In this document: in pieces, positions 19,361-30,071 of the stretch
Position numbering within the stretch: the stretch's first letter is position 1
How the letters are laid out: every line of letters starts with the position of its first letter
From: Ciceribacter ferrooxidans
Lineage (GTDB): Bacteria > Pseudomonadota > Alphaproteobacteria > Rhizobiales > Rhizobiaceae
DNA: 64,000 nt
Direction: 5' to 3'
Assembly (NCBI RefSeq): GCF_004137355.1
Contig: NZ_SDVB01000170.1
Location: forward strand, 186,001-250,000
Program-made: the position numbers and the translations under genes
Notes under the pieces: model-generated
The model's input: only the letters and a program-made list of their open reading frames with translations
What the model was told of the DNA's origin: nothing
Databases searched by the model: none

Positions 19361-19801
19361 ATGCGCTATCTTCACACCATGGTGCGCGTCAAAGATCTTG
19401 ATGCGTCGCTCGACTTCTACTGCCGTGTCTTCGGCCTCACCGAGGTGCGGCGGATCGAGAACGAAAAGGGCCGGTTCACGCTGGTCTTCCTGGCCGCCCC
19501 GGACGACGTCGAGGCGGCGCGCGACAACAAGGCGCCGTGCCTGGAGCTCACCTACAACTGGGATACCGAGGACTATACCGGAGGCCGCAACTTCGGTCAC
19601 CTGGCCTACGAGGTCGACGACATCCACGCCACCTGCCGGACCCTGATGGAGAACGGCGTGACGATCAACCGCCCGCCGCGCGACGGTCACATGGCCTTCG
19701 TGCGCTCGCCCGACGGAATCTCGATCGAGATCCTGCAGAAGGGCGGAAGCCTCACACCGGCCGAGCCCTGGCTGTCGATGCCGAATACGGGAAGCTGGTA
19801 G
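19361..19801 (+). CDS. gloA: lactoylglutathione lyase (glyoxalase I)
   Basis: A 146-residue metal-dependent isomerase that converts the methylglyoxal-glutathione hemithioacetal to S-lactoylglutathione. '[20 protein letters not shown]' carries the first metal-ligand histidine, 'CLELTYNW' the first glutamate, '[12 protein letters not shown]' the second histidine and 'GISIEILQK' the second glutamate, so all four ligands are present. An excellent ribosome-binding site (TTAGGAGGACATC) precedes the ATG. It appears to be a single-gene unit. Confidence 0.95.
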   Translation: MRYLHTMVRVKDLDASLDFYCRVFGLTEVRRIENEKGRFTLVFLAAPDDVEAARDNKAPCLELTYNWDTEDYTGGRNFGHLAYEVDDIHATCRTLMENGVTINRPPRDGHMAFVRSPDGISIEILQKGGSLTPAEPWLSMPNTGSW

Positions 19802-19919
19802 CGGCTTCGGCCCGCCTCGCGCAAGCTTGGCGGGCTATCCCCTGCAGAACACGTGGCCCGACGCAGCATTCCTTCTGTTTCCGTTTCGGCCGCGCTCAAC
19901 CAGTTCTGCGGGGTTTTCC

Positions 19920-20642
19920 ATGACCTGCCTGCCGATATCCTCGGTGCGTCGCCCGATCGTATGCCGGATCGTCCTTTGCGGCGTGACCCTGGCAGCGCTG
20001 CAAGGCTGCGCGACGACGGGCGAAAAGGCGTCCGCCGAGACGGCCCCGGCCTCCGCATCCGAGGTCGCAGTGCTCCCGGCTGAAACGGCCGCAGGCAAAC
20101 CTGCTGCGAGAAAACCTGGCTATACCGATCCGTCCGTCGTCGCGATGGCGGCGGGCGGCCAGCAGCCGATGGCGGCGCCCGCGGCGACGCAGGAGAACAC
20201 GGCGACACCAGGAGCAGCGACGGCCAACCTCGGCGAGGTCGTGATGCAGCCGGCAGCAATAAATGCCGGTCGTTCCAGTATTTTCGCCCAGCAGCAGGAG
20301 CCAATGCCGGCCGATGCCGCAGCATCGACGATGACGGCCGCGAGCCTCGTACCGGCCGAAATGCCGACGCGGCGCGTGAGCCCGATGACCGGCAGCCTGT
20401 TCAGTGCCCCGCAATATGCATCCGCCGATCCGGCAGGCCTGCCGGCGGACGAGCAGGTCACATCACCGCCGCTCGAGGAAGAGGCCCCGGCCGACATAGC
20501 CGACGCTCCGACAGCGACCGACGCCGAAGAGGCGGCAAGCGCAGATCCTGCGGAACCGCTGGCGGAGGAGGCGCTGGCGGAACCGGCGAAGAAGACGCTT
20601 TTCCCGATTCTCGGACGACTGCTCGGCAAGGCCAAGTCGTAG
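19920..20642 (+). CDS. putative lipoprotein, low-complexity
   Basis: A 240-residue protein with a lipoprotein signal: a basic start (SVRRPIVCR), hydrophobic 'IVLCGVTLAA' and the lipobox LQGC, with the modified cysteine near residue 30. The rest is alanine-, proline- and glutamate-rich, lacks a recognisable domain, and ends in 'KKTLFPILGRLLGKAKS'. I chose the ATG at 19920. The frame is open further upstream, but that would bury the signal peptide. It is probably anchored in the envelope. No function can be given. Confidence 0.7.
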   Translation: MTCLPISSVRRPIVCRIVLCGVTLAALQGCATTGEKASAETAPASASEVAVLPAETAAGKPAARKPGYTDPSVVAMAAGGQQPMAAPAATQENTATPGAATANLGEVVMQPAAINAGRSSIFAQQQEPMPADAAASTMTAASLVPAEMPTRRVSPMTGSLFSAPQYASADPAGLPADEQVTSPPLEEEAPADIADAPTATDAEEAASADPAEPLAEEALAEPAKKTLFPILGRLLGKAKS

Positions 20643-20834
20643 GACGCCTACTGCCTTCTGCAGCTCCGCCAGCGAAAGATGTCCTGTTCGTTTCAGTCGT
20701 CTTCCGTAAGGTGATGCTGTTTGCGCACGACGCAGAATGCGCGTCTATCCATCTGATATAAAACATCTTTTTCATAAAAGCTTCGCAAGAATTCACAGCC
20801 GTCATATTTTTTGCAAAAATCGGAAGAAAGCCGC

Positions 20835-20863
20835 TTGCGGGATTCCGAAGCCCTGACTATAAG
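20835..20863 (+). promoter_or_regulatory. sigma-70 promoter of the first tRNA-Glu gene
   Basis: A -35 box TTGCGG and a -10 box TATAAG are separated by exactly 17 bp. They lie about 21 bp before the mature tRNA 5' end, close to what is expected for a stable-RNA promoter. The identical element recurs before the second gene. Confidence 0.7.
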
Positions 20864-20883
20864 GGCGCCACAACGAAGCGCAC

Positions 20884-20958
20884 GCGCCCTTCGTCTATCG
20901 GTTAGGACACCAGATTTTCATTCTGGGAAGAGGGGTTCGACTCCCCTAGGGCGTGCCA
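20884..20958 (+). tRNA. tRNA-Glu (anticodon UUC), copy 1
   Basis: A 75-nt cloverleaf with encoded CCA. The acceptor GCGCCCT pairs with AGGGCGT, with a G1-U72 wobble. The anticodon stem CCAGA/TCTGG holds loop TTTTCAT, anticodon TTC. The T-arm is AGGGGTTCGACTCCCCT. Confidence 0.96.
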
Positions 20959-21111
20959 CTTTCTTTTCCCTGCAATTGGATGACACAGCCGCCGCGACGC
21001 CTCGCGCGGTCATGCGTCTGGCGTCGTCACAGGCATTTTCGGTAATTTTTCCCGTAACTTGGCTCTCTCCCGATTTTTTTGGCGGACGACCGGAAAAATG
21101 CATTTTTCCGC

Positions 21112-21140
21112 TTGCGGGATTCCGAAGCCCTGACTATAAG
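21112..21140 (+). promoter_or_regulatory. sigma-70 promoter of the second tRNA-Glu gene
   Basis: The same TTGCGG - 17 bp - TATAAG element as in copy 1. The second tRNA therefore has its own promoter and need not depend on read-through from the first. Confidence 0.7.
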
Positions 21141-21160
21141 GGCGCCACAACGAAGCGCAC

Positions 21161-21235
21161 GCGCCCTTCGTCTATCGGTTAGGACACCAGATTTTCATTC
21201 TGGGAAGAGGGGTTCGACTCCCCTAGGGCGTGCCA
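21161..21235 (+). tRNA. tRNA-Glu (anticodon UUC), copy 2
   Basis: Identical to copy 1 across all 75 nt, including the encoded CCA. It lies 202 bp downstream on the same strand. Confidence 0.96.
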
Positions 21236-21267
21236 CTTCCACTCTTCTGAACATCGCCGGATATTGC

Positions 21268-23076
21268 TCAGAACGCTTTCGCGGCGTCGGTGACGCGTAT
21301 CTGCACGCGCCGCGTGCCCTGCCAGTGCTCGGCACTCAGCGAGCCCGCGAGATGGACCTGACTGCCCCGCGAGGACAGCAGGAAATCGCCGAGCGGCGTT
21401 TCGGCCGCACGAAAGGCGATCCCGTCGAGTCGTGATCCGTCCTGCGCTTCGACCGTCACCTTCACATGATTGACGCCGACCAGGCGCGAATCCCGCAAGC
21501 GATGCGCCGGAATCGCGAAACAGGGTTGCGGGTGGCCGGCGCCGTATGGACCCGCCGTCTCCAGCTGGTCGATCAGCGCGATGGTCGCGCCGGATGCACC
21601 GAGCGCTCCGTCGATCTTCAGGCTGCGGTTGGCGGCAAGCGTCGACACCTGGCTGCCTGCGACCTCGTCGAAGAAGGCGCGCAGCCTGCCGAGATTGGCA
21701 CGTTCGACCGTCAGGCCGGCCGCCATGGCATGGCCGCCGCCCTTGACGAGCAGGCCGGCATCGACGGCCGCCCGCACCATGCGTCCGAGGTCGAAGCCGT
21801 TGATCGAACGTCCCGAGCCCGTGCCCTTGCCCGAGGGATCGAAGGCGATCGCGAAGGCTGGCCGCTTGAACTTCTCCTTCAGACGCGCGGCGAGCAGCCC
21901 GACGATGCCAGGGTGCCAATGGTCGTGGGCGGTGACGATGACGGACGCTGTTTCGCCGGTGCCGTATTCGGCAAGCGCCTCCGCTTCCGCCTCGGCCAGC
22001 ATCGCGGTCTCCATCGCCTGCCGCTCGCGATTGAGTTCGTCGAGCCTGGCCGCGATCTCACCAGCGGCGGTGGCATCATCGAGCGTCAGCAAGCGGCTCC
22101 CGAGCGCCGCGTCTCCGATGCGACCGCCGGCGTTGATTCTGGGTCCGACGAGGAAGCCGAAATGATAGGGCGTCACCGGACCGCCGATGCCGGCCACGCG
22201 CAATAGGGCGGCGAGACCGGCATTCTGCTGATGGCGTGCGGCAATCAGCCCCTTCACCACATAGGCGCGGTTCAGTCCCTTGAGCGGAACGACGTCGCAG
22301 ACCGTTGCGAGTGCCACGAGATCGAGCCAGGCGAGCAGGTCGAGCGATCCGGCACGACCGTTGCCCTGCTGCCTGAGCAGCCGCAGCGTGGCGACCAGCA
22401 CGAGGAAGACGACGCCGGCGGCACAGAGATGCCCCTGCCCCGACAAATCGTCCTCGCGATTGGGATTGACCAGCGCGTGGCAGGCGGGCATGGCGTGCGC
22501 CATCTGGTGGTGGTCGATGACGACGACATCGATGCCGCGCCGGCGTGCCTCTTCCAGGGCCTCGAAACTCGTCGAGCCACAGTCGACGGTGACCACCAGC
22601 CGCGCACCGCGTTCGATCAGTTGGCCGATCGCCGCCGGATTCGGGCCGTACCCCTCGAAGATACGGTCGGGAATGTAGATCTCCGCCTCGGCGCCGAAAT
22701 GGCTGAGAAAGCGGTAGAGAAGCGCCGACGAGGCTGCTCCGTCGACGTCATAGTCGCCGAAGATCGCGATGCGTTCGCCGGCGGCGATCGCCCGCACGAG
22801 CCGCGCCGCCGCCGCCTCGCAGTCGGTCAGCGAGTCCGGATCCGGCATCAGAGAGCGGATGGTGGGATCGAGAAAGGCAGGCGCCTCGTCGACACCGACG
22901 CCGCGACCCGCCAAAACGCGCGCCAGAAGTTCCGGCATGCCGTGAAGCTGGGCGATGGCGAGCGCACGGTTCTGGCCGGCCTGGTCGAGGCGCGAAACCC
23001 AACGCTGGCCGCTCACCGAGCTTTCCACGCCGAGGAACGCGCGCGGCACCGGATCGACCGGTTCAATCATGCCCAT
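21268..23076 (-). CDS. recJ: single-stranded-DNA-specific exonuclease RecJ
   Basis: A 602-residue 5'-3' ssDNA exonuclease of the RecF recombination and mismatch repair pathways. The DHH phosphoesterase motifs are visible: 'IAIFGDYDVDGAASSALLYR' (motif I), 'LVVTVDCGSTSFEAL' and 'VVVIDHHQMAHAMPACHA' (the DHH motif). 'GGHAMAAGLTVE' is the DHHA1 signature, followed by an OB-fold C-terminal part. Length is normal for the family. The start could also be the Met two codons later. It is transcribed in the same direction as hom, 102 bp downstream of that gene. Confidence 0.96.
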   Translation of the reverse strand: MGMIEPVDPVPRAFLGVESSVSGQRWVSRLDQAGQNRALAIAQLHGMPELLARVLAGRGVGVDEAPAFLDPTIRSLMPDPDSLTDCEAAAARLVRAIAAGERIAIFGDYDVDGAASSALLYRFLSHFGAEAEIYIPDRIFEGYGPNPAAIGQLIERGARLVVTVDCGSTSFEALEEARRRGIDVVVIDHHQMAHAMPACHALVNPNREDDLSGQGHLCAAGVVFLVLVATLRLLRQQGNGRAGSLDLLAWLDLVALATVCDVVPLKGLNRAYVVKGLIAARHQQNAGLAALLRVAGIGGPVTPYHFGFLVGPRINAGGRIGDAALGSRLLTLDDATAAGEIAARLDELNRERQAMETAMLAEAEAEALAEYGTGETASVIVTAHDHWHPGIVGLLAARLKEKFKRPAFAIAFDPSGKGTGSGRSINGFDLGRMVRAAVDAGLLVKGGGHAMAAGLTVERANLGRLRAFFDEVAGSQVSTLAANRSLKIDGALGASGATIALIDQLETAGPYGAGHPQPCFAIPAHRLRDSRLVGVNHVKVTVEAQDGSRLDGIAFRAAETPLGDFLLSSRGSQVHLAGSLSAEHWQGTRRVQIRVTDAAKAF

Positions 23077-23178
23077 CTGTCTTCCCGCCTGTTTTCATTC
23101 CAGGTTCGCGCCCATAAGAGATCGCATGCGGCAAGCCACCGGCAGCCTCTGCCGCCCCGCCCGGAAGGCAGGAGGCCG

Positions 23179-24501
23179 TCACACCGTCTTCGGCCGCTCG
23201 ATGCGGATCGTCTGCGGCTCGCCGACAAGATATCCCTCCGCGCGAATGGCCGAGACCGCCTTGCGGACCGAATCTTCCATCGTCGCATGAGTGACAAGAA
23301 TGATCGTTACCGGCGCGCCGGGCTCGGCATCCGGCTGCGAGCGCTGCACGATCGATTCGAGCGAGATACCGTTGTCGGCCATGCGGGTCGCGATGTTCGC
23401 GAACACGCCGATCCTGTCGGCGACGGTCAGCCGGATGAAATAGCCGCCTTCGTGGCTGCGCATCTGTGCGCGACGATAGGGTTCGAGCAGATGCGCCGGG
23501 CGACCGAGCACCGGTACCTGCTGGGCGCCAGGGCGGCTCTTGGCGATGTCGGTGATGTCACCGAGCACCGCCGAAGCCGTCGCGCTGCCGCCGGCGCCGG
23601 GGCCGACCATCAGCAGTTCGCCGAGAATGTCGGATTCGAGCGCGACGGCATTGGTGACGCCGTCGACCTGCGCGATCACCGAATCGAGCGGCACCATGGT
23701 CGGATGAACACGCTGTTCGATGCCGGTCTCGGTCTTCTGGGCAACACCCAGGAGCTTGATACGGTAACCAAGCTCGTTGGCCGCGCGGATGTCCTCGATC
23801 GAGATGTTGGTGATGCCTTCGAGATAGATGTCATCGGCGGCGATCTCGCTGCCGAAGGCGAGCGTCGTCATGATCGCGAGCTTGTGGGCGGTGTCGTTGC
23901 CCTCGATGTCGAAGCTCGGATCGGCTTCGGCATAACCGAGCCGCTGGGCGTCCTTCAGGCACTCGTCGAAAGAAAGGCCCTCCTTCTCCATCCGGCTGAG
24001 GATGTAGTTGCAGGTACCGTTCATGATCCCGTAGACGCGGGAGAAATGGTTTCCGGTCAGCGACTCGCGCAGTGCCTTGATCACCGGAATGCCGCCGGCG
24101 ACCGCCGCCTCGTAATTGAGGAGAGCGCCGTTCTTCTCCGCGATGCGCGCCAGTTCGACGCCGTAACGCGCGAGCAGCGCCTTGTTGGCGGTAACGACAT
24201 GCAGGCCCCGCGCCAGCGCTGCCCTGACGGACGTCTCCGCCGCGCCGTTGGCACCGCCGACCAGTTCGACATAGACGTCGATATCGGCATTGGCGGCAAG
24301 GTCGAGAGGATCGTCGTACCAGGCGATTCCGGAAAGATCGATGCCGCGATCCTTGTTTCGGTTGCGTGCGGACACCGCCGTAATCTCGATCTTCCGACCG
24401 CAGGAGATGGCAAGCTCATTGCTGCGCTGCTGAAGAATGCGAACCAGCGCGGCACCAACGGTGCCCAGACCCGCAATGCCTATCCTGAGGGCATCCGCCA
24501 T
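23179..24501 (-). CDS. hom: homoserine dehydrogenase
   Basis: A 440-residue enzyme reducing aspartate semialdehyde to homoserine (threonine and methionine branch). It has the N-terminal Rossmann motif 'RIGIAGLGTVGAALVRIL', the catalytic domain with 'VTANKALLARYG' and 'AAVAGGIPVIKALRESL', and a C-terminal ACT domain (from about residue 355, 'GYFIRLTVADRIGVFANIA') that usually mediates threonine feedback. It is monofunctional, without an aspartokinase domain. A hairpin terminator separates it from the upstream aminotransferase, so it probably has its own promoter. Confidence 0.97.
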   Translation of the reverse strand: MADALRIGIAGLGTVGAALVRILQQRSNELAISCGRKIEITAVSARNRNKDRGIDLSGIAWYDDPLDLAANADIDVYVELVGGANGAAETSVRAALARGLHVVTANKALLARYGVELARIAEKNGALLNYEAAVAGGIPVIKALRESLTGNHFSRVYGIMNGTCNYILSRMEKEGLSFDECLKDAQRLGYAEADPSFDIEGNDTAHKLAIMTTLAFGSEIAADDIYLEGITNISIEDIRAANELGYRIKLLGVAQKTETGIEQRVHPTMVPLDSVIAQVDGVTNAVALESDILGELLMVGPGAGGSATASAVLGDITDIAKSRPGAQQVPVLGRPAHLLEPYRRAQMRSHEGGYFIRLTVADRIGVFANIATRMADNGISLESIVQRSQPDAEPGAPVTIILVTHATMEDSVRKAVSAIRAEGYLVGEPQTIRIERPKTV

Positions 24502-24532
24502 AAGTCAACTTCCCGAAACTTTACGATTGCAC

Positions 24533-24557
24533 AAAAGGCGGCCGCGAGCGGGCCGCC
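24533..24557 (-). terminator. intrinsic terminator between the aminotransferase gene and hom
   Basis: On the minus strand a 7-bp perfect stem (GGCGGCC / GGCCGCC, 7-nt loop) is followed by TTTT. It lies 42 bp after the aminotransferase stop and 32 bp before the hom start. Confidence 0.6.
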
Positions 24558-24598
24558 GGGCTTCTGGCCGGCGACGTTATCGCCGCCAGCGGGAAAGC

Positions 24599-25822
<1,224 letters not shown>

Positions 25823-26040
25823 CTCAAACCCCGTGGGATCGCGCGGCAGCATCCGCGCCAAGCGGGTTCGTTTGTTGCTCCTGACATGTTCCGTAACGAA
25901 CCCGAAACCGGAACAGATCCTTTTGTGATGCAATGGCGAAGCGCTGCGGCAAATCTGTGTCCGTCGGCAAAGGACGGACCCGCCGCAGCGAGCGGTCACA
26001 CCTCGATTGCTTTGCTTCCAAATTGCAGCAAAGGCAAGCG

Positions 26041-26430
26041 CTATTTGGCCAGTGCGGCCTGTACGTCGACGCCGTGCTCTGCGGCGAGCTTGCGCAACTC
26101 TTCCACCCGCTGCTGGTATTCGGCCTCGGAAATCGTGCCCGCCTTACGGGCGGAGGCGAGTGCAGACAGCTTCGCCTGCAGCGCCACCGCCTCCTCGTCG
26201 CTCATCTGAACGCTTGCGGCCGTCAGCGGCTGCGAGAAATCCGGGTAGCCGTCCGGAGACGTGCCGAGCGCCGGCGCCTGCGGGCTACGGGCCTCGTCGC
26301 TGACGGTGACGTCGAGCACGGAGGAACGCGGTTCGGCCGCAGCCGTCTGCTCGCCCGTCGACGAGCATCCCGCGGCAAGCCCGAGTGCACAGGCCAGTGC
26401 CAGACCGGAAGCAAGACGCCACGTTTTCAT
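26041..26430 (-). CDS. small lipoprotein with a SHOCT-like C-terminus
   Basis: A 129-residue protein with a lipoprotein signal peptide (MKTWRLASGLALACALGLAA, then GC). After a variable linker, the C-terminal part 'LQAKLSALASARKAGTISEA' with 'EYQQRVEELRKLA' resembles the short SHOCT helical hairpin. The start is uncertain: Met codons at 26439, 26451, 26457 and 26484 are also in frame, none with a strong ribosome-binding site. I chose the one that gives a normal signal peptide. Function unknown; an envelope location is inferred. Confidence 0.7.
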   Translation of the reverse strand: MKTWRLASGLALACALGLAAGCSSTGEQTAAAEPRSSVLDVTVSDEARSPQAPALGTSPDGYPDFSQPLTAASVQMSDEEAVALQAKLSALASARKAGTISEAEYQQRVEELRKLAAEHGVDVQAALAK

Positions 26431-26612
26431 CGCCCACATCGCTGCAATCATACCCATATATCCCAAACCGGCGCCGCGCTGCATCCGGCGGTTGATCCCT
26501 GCTTCCGAATACGTCAGGAATGGCTTTCGTATCGCTGGAACTTGTAGTCGTTTTCAGGCAGGATAAGCAAACATAAAAGAGGACTCGCACGAGCACTCTC
26601 GGGAGGAACAGC

Positions 26613-28460
26613 TTGAGCAGAGACACCGAAGACGGTGCTACATCCGGTGCCACGGCCCAAGGCTTCGATCCGAAGCTGATTGAACCCTACATCGTCAAGG
26701 ATCCCGAAGCGCTGGCACTCAATGTCGCCCGTGCCCTCGAAAACCTCGGAAAAGCCGCCTCGACATGGCTTGCGCCGCGCGAGCGCGGCGAGATCGTCGA
26801 CCCGGTGTCGCAACCGCTGACGGAACTCGTCAAGACGATGTCGAAGGTCGCCGAATACTGGATGTCGGACCCGAAGCGGACGCTGGAAGCGCAGAGCCAT
26901 CTGCTGGCCGGCATGTTCGGCGCCTGGACGCGGACCGCACAGAGGCTCGCCGGCGGTGAAGGCGCGGAGCCTGCGCCGCAGTTCCCGAACGACAAGCGAT
27001 TCTCCGACGAGGACTGGCAGCGCAACCCGTTCTTCGACTTCTTGCGCCAGGTTTATTTCATCGGCAGCGACTGGGCCGAGCGCATGGTGCGCGATGCCGA
27101 GGGGCTCGACGAGCATACCCGGCACAAGGCCGCCTTCTACGTCCGGCAGATCACGGCTGCCCTCTCGCCCGCCAACTTCGTCGTCACCAATCCGCAGGTC
27201 TACCGCGAAACCGTGGCCAGCCACGGCGACAATCTCGTGCGCGGCATGAAGATGCTCGCCGAGGACTTCGCCGCCGGTGGCGGCGACCTGCGTCTTCGCC
27301 ACACCGACTACAGCAAGTTCGCCGTCGGCGAGAACATGGCCGTCACACCGGGCAAGGTGATCGCCCAGAACGACATCTGCGAAATCCTGCAATACGAAGC
27401 GGCCACCGGCACAGTTCTCAAGCGACCGCTCCTGATCGTGCCGCCGTGGATCAACAAATTCTACATCCTCGACCTCAACCCGCAGAAATCCTTCATCAAG
27501 TGGTGCGTCGACCAAGGGCACACGGTCTTCGTCATTTCCTGGGTCAACCCAGACGAGCGGCATGCCACGAAGGACTGGGAAGCCTATATCCGCGAGGGCG
27601 TCGATTTTGCCCTTGAGACCGTCGAGAAGGCGACCGGCGAGACCAAGGTCAACGCCATCGGCTACTGCGTCGGCGGTACGCTGCTTTCCGCCGCGCTCGC
27701 CTTGCACGCCAAGGAGCGCAACAAACGCATCGCCAGCGCCACGCTCTTCACCACCCAGGTCGATTTCACCCATGCCGGCGACCTCAAGGTGTTCGTCGAC
27801 GAGGAACAGCTCGACGCGATGGAAGAGCGCATGCGGGCAAGCGGCTATCTCGAAGGCTCGAAGATGGCGTCCGCCTTCAACATGCTGAGGGCTTCCGAGC
27901 TCATCTGGCCCTACTTCGTCAACAACTACCTGAAGGGCGAGGAACCAATGCCCTTCGACCTGTTGTTCTGGAATTCGGACTCGACCCGGATGGCGGCCGC
28001 CAACCACTCCTTCTATTTGCGTAACTGCTATCTCGACAACGCGCTCAGCAAGGGACGGATGAAGATTGCGGGCAAGACGCTGTCGCTGAAGGACGTAAAA
28101 ATTCCGATCTACAATCTCGCGACCCGCGAGGACCATATCGCGCCAGCCAAGTCCGTCTTCGTCGGCAGCAGCCTGTTCGGCGGCCCGGTCACCTTTGTAC
28201 TCAGCGGCTCCGGCCATATCGCCGGCGTGGTCAACCCGCCCGGCAAGCAGAAGTACCAGTACTGGACCGGCGGCGCGCCCACCGGCGCATTTGAGGACTG
28301 GCTGACAAAAGCCGAAGAGACGCCGGGTTCCTGGTGGCCTCACTGGCAGACCTGGGTCGAGTCGCTCGACGGCAAGCGGGTCCCTGCCCGCAAGGTCGGC
28401 GGTGGTGCACTGAACGCAATCGCCGATGCCCCCGGCACCTATGTGCGCGAACGGGCGTGA
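26613..28460 (+). CDS. phaC: class I poly(3-hydroxyalkanoate) synthase
   Basis: A 615-residue enzyme that polymerises (R)-3-hydroxybutyryl-CoA on PHB granules. The lipase-like box 'NAIGYCVGGTLLSA' places the nucleophile at Cys352. The aspartate in 'NLATREDHIAPAKS' and the histidine in 'LSGSGHIAGVVN' complete the triad. The N-terminal 'DPEALALNVARALENLGKAA' is family-typical, and length fits class I. Translation begins with TTG, supported by GGGAGGAACAGC just upstream. sfsA follows 10 bp later. phaC here is not next to the phaAB or phaZ genes. Confidence 0.95.
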   Translation: MSRDTEDGATSGATAQGFDPKLIEPYIVKDPEALALNVARALENLGKAASTWLAPRERGEIVDPVSQPLTELVKTMSKVAEYWMSDPKRTLEAQSHLLAGMFGAWTRTAQRLAGGEGAEPAPQFPNDKRFSDEDWQRNPFFDFLRQVYFIGSDWAERMVRDAEGLDEHTRHKAAFYVRQITAALSPANFVVTNPQVYRETVASHGDNLVRGMKMLAEDFAAGGGDLRLRHTDYSKFAVGENMAVTPGKVIAQNDICEILQYEAATGTVLKRPLLIVPPWINKFYILDLNPQKSFIKWCVDQGHTVFVISWVNPDERHATKDWEAYIREGVDFALETVEKATGETKVNAIGYCVGGTLLSAALALHAKERNKRIASATLFTTQVDFTHAGDLKVFVDEEQLDAMEERMRASGYLEGSKMASAFNMLRASELIWPYFVNNYLKGEEPMPFDLLFWNSDSTRMAAANHSFYLRNCYLDNALSKGRMKIAGKTLSLKDVKIPIYNLATREDHIAPAKSVFVGSSLFGGPVTFVLSGSGHIAGVVNPPGKQKYQYWTGGAPTGAFEDWLTKAEETPGSWWPHWQTWVESLDGKRVPARKVGGGALNAIADAPGTYVRERA

Positions 28461-28470
28461 TGCCGGGGCG

Positions 28471-29199
28471 ATGAAGTTCGACCCACCTCTCGTCCCCGCC
28501 ACGCTCATACGGCGCTACAAGCGCTTCCTGTTCGACGCGGTGCTCGACGACGGAACCGAGATCACCGGATTCTGTCCGAACACCGGTTCGATGCTGGGGC
28601 TGACGGATGCCGGTTCGCGCATCTGGCTTTCCGATCACGCCGGCTCGGCGCGCAAGCACCGGTATGCCTTCGAACTGATCGAGGCCGCCGATACCGTCGT
28701 CGGCGTCCATGCCGCGCTCGCCAACCGCCTCGGCGAAGAGGCGATCCGGATGGGCCTCGTCGACAACCTGGCGAGTTACGAAACCTTGCGCCGCGAGCAG
28801 CGCTACGGTCGGAACTCGCGTGTCGACTTCCTCATTTCCTCACCCGGACGGCCGGACGCCTATGTCGAGGTGAAGAACGTGCATTTCATCCGCGAGAGCC
28901 GGCTTGCCGAATTTCCGGACACCGTCACGGCACGCGGCGCCAGGCATCTCGAAGAGCTCGCGACGATGGTGGATGCCGGTCATCGTGCCGTCATGCTCTA
29001 TCTCATCCAGCGCGAGGATTGCGACCGTTTCCGCCTTTCGGGCGATCTCGACCCCACGTATGCGCACGCCTTCACCGAAGCGAGACGGCGCGGCGTCGAG
29101 GCCTATGCCGTCAAATGCCGGGTGAGTGCTGCGGAAATCGCGCCATTTCAGCGCATCACGATGGACGAGGCCGCCCCTGCTGCATTATGTACGGTCTGA
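28471..29199 (+). CDS. sfsA: SfsA family DNA/RNA-binding or nuclease-like protein
   Basis: A 242-residue SfsA-family protein: 'GTEITGFCPNTGSMLGL', 'AYVEVKNVHFIRESRLAEFP' and 'RHLEELATMVDAGHRAVML'. The D...EVK arrangement recalls the PD-(D/E)XK nuclease core. In Escherichia coli the protein was linked to sugar fermentation stimulation, but a molecular role is not settled. I chose the ATG at 28471. Longer in-frame starts overlap phaC. It lies between phaC and map on the same strand, in a probable operon phaC-sfsA-map-radC. Confidence 0.9.
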   Translation: MKFDPPLVPATLIRRYKRFLFDAVLDDGTEITGFCPNTGSMLGLTDAGSRIWLSDHAGSARKHRYAFELIEAADTVVGVHAALANRLGEEAIRMGLVDNLASYETLRREQRYGRNSRVDFLISSPGRPDAYVEVKNVHFIRESRLAEFPDTVTARGARHLEELATMVDAGHRAVMLYLIQREDCDRFRLSGDLDPTYAHAFTEARRRGVEAYAVKCRVSAAEIAPFQRITMDEAAPAALCTV

Positions 29200-29232
29200 C
29201 AATCGGAATGCATCCAACCTGAAAGCGGATGA

Positions 29233-30069
29233 ATGGTAAATTACATCGATGCGGCAACGGCGCCGCTCAAGAACACCGGAGCGATCCGGCTCTACGGCCC
29301 CGAGGCCTTTGAAGGCATGCGCAAGGCGTCGCAACTGACGGCGCGCTGCCTGGACGAACTCGCCTCTATCGTGAAGCCCGGCGTCACGACCGACGCGATC
29401 GATCGCTTCGTCTTCGAATTCGGCATGGACAACGGGGCGCTCCCGGCGACGCTCAACTATCGCGGCTATACGAAATCCTGCTGCACCTCGATCAACCACG
29501 TGGTCTGCCATGGCATTCCGAATGACAAGCCGCTGCGCGAGGGCGACATCATTAATATCGACGTGACCTATGTTCTGGATGGCTGGCACGGCGATTCGAG
29601 CCGCATGTATCCAGTGGGCGAGATCAAGCGCGCCGCCGAACGGCTGCTCGAAGTCACCTACGAGTGCCTGATGCGCGGGATCGCCGCGGTGCGCCCCGGC
29701 GCCCGCACCGGTGCGATCGGCGAAGCGATCCAGACCTACGCGGAGGCCGAGCGCTGCTCTGTCGTGCGCGATTTCTGCGGCCACGGCATCGGCAAGCTGT
29801 TCCACGATTCACCGAACATCCTGCATTACGGCCGGGCCGACGAAGGGCCGGAACTGCGCGAGGGAATGATCTTCACGATCGAGCCGATGATCAATCTCGG
29901 CCGTCCGCACGTGAAGGTGCTCTCCGACGGCTGGACCGCGGTCACCCGCGACCGTTCGCTGACCGCGCAATACGAGCATGCCGTCGGCGTGACGGCGACG
30001 GGTTGCGAAATCTTCACGCTTTCGCCCGCCGGCATCGACCGGCCGGGATTGCCGCCGCTTCGAGGCTGA
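29233..30069 (+). CDS. map: methionine aminopeptidase, type I
   Basis: A 278-residue metalloprotease that removes the initiator methionine. The five metal ligands are seen in '[20 protein letters not shown]' (two Asp), '[13 protein letters not shown]' (His), '[11 protein letters not shown]' (Glu) and '[11 protein letters not shown]' (Glu-His). An N-terminal extension of about 30 residues precedes the '[19 protein letters not shown]' helix. radC follows 2 bp after the stop, which suggests coupling. Confidence 0.95.
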   Translation: MVNYIDAATAPLKNTGAIRLYGPEAFEGMRKASQLTARCLDELASIVKPGVTTDAIDRFVFEFGMDNGALPATLNYRGYTKSCCTSINHVVCHGIPNDKPLREGDIINIDVTYVLDGWHGDSSRMYPVGEIKRAAERLLEVTYECLMRGIAAVRPGARTGAIGEAIQTYAEAERCSVVRDFCGHGIGKLFHDSPNILHYGRADEGPELREGMIFTIEPMINLGRPHVKVLSDGWTAVTRDRSLTAQYEHAVGVTATGCEIFTLSPAGIDRPGLPPLRG

Positions 30070-30071
30070 CG

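Larger units (their letters stand above)
20831..21238 (+). repeat. tandem 131-bp direct repeat carrying promoter plus tRNA-Glu
   Basis: Bases 20831-20961 and 21108-21238 appear identical over 131 bp, offset by 277 bp. Each copy contains a promoter, a short leader and a complete tRNA-Glu gene. The 146-bp spacer between them is not repeated. This points to gene duplication or ongoing homogenisation of the two tRNA units. Confidence 0.9.

Noticed and set aside
20831-21238. The repeated tRNA-Glu ends as an attachment site of an integrated element
   Set aside because: The repeat covers the whole tRNA and its promoter, the spacer is only 146 bp, and there is no integrase or mobile gene nearby.
26514-28508. 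A 664-codon minus-strand frame opposite phaC
   Set aside because: Shadow of phaC, which has a ribosome-binding site and the catalytic Cys, Asp and His.
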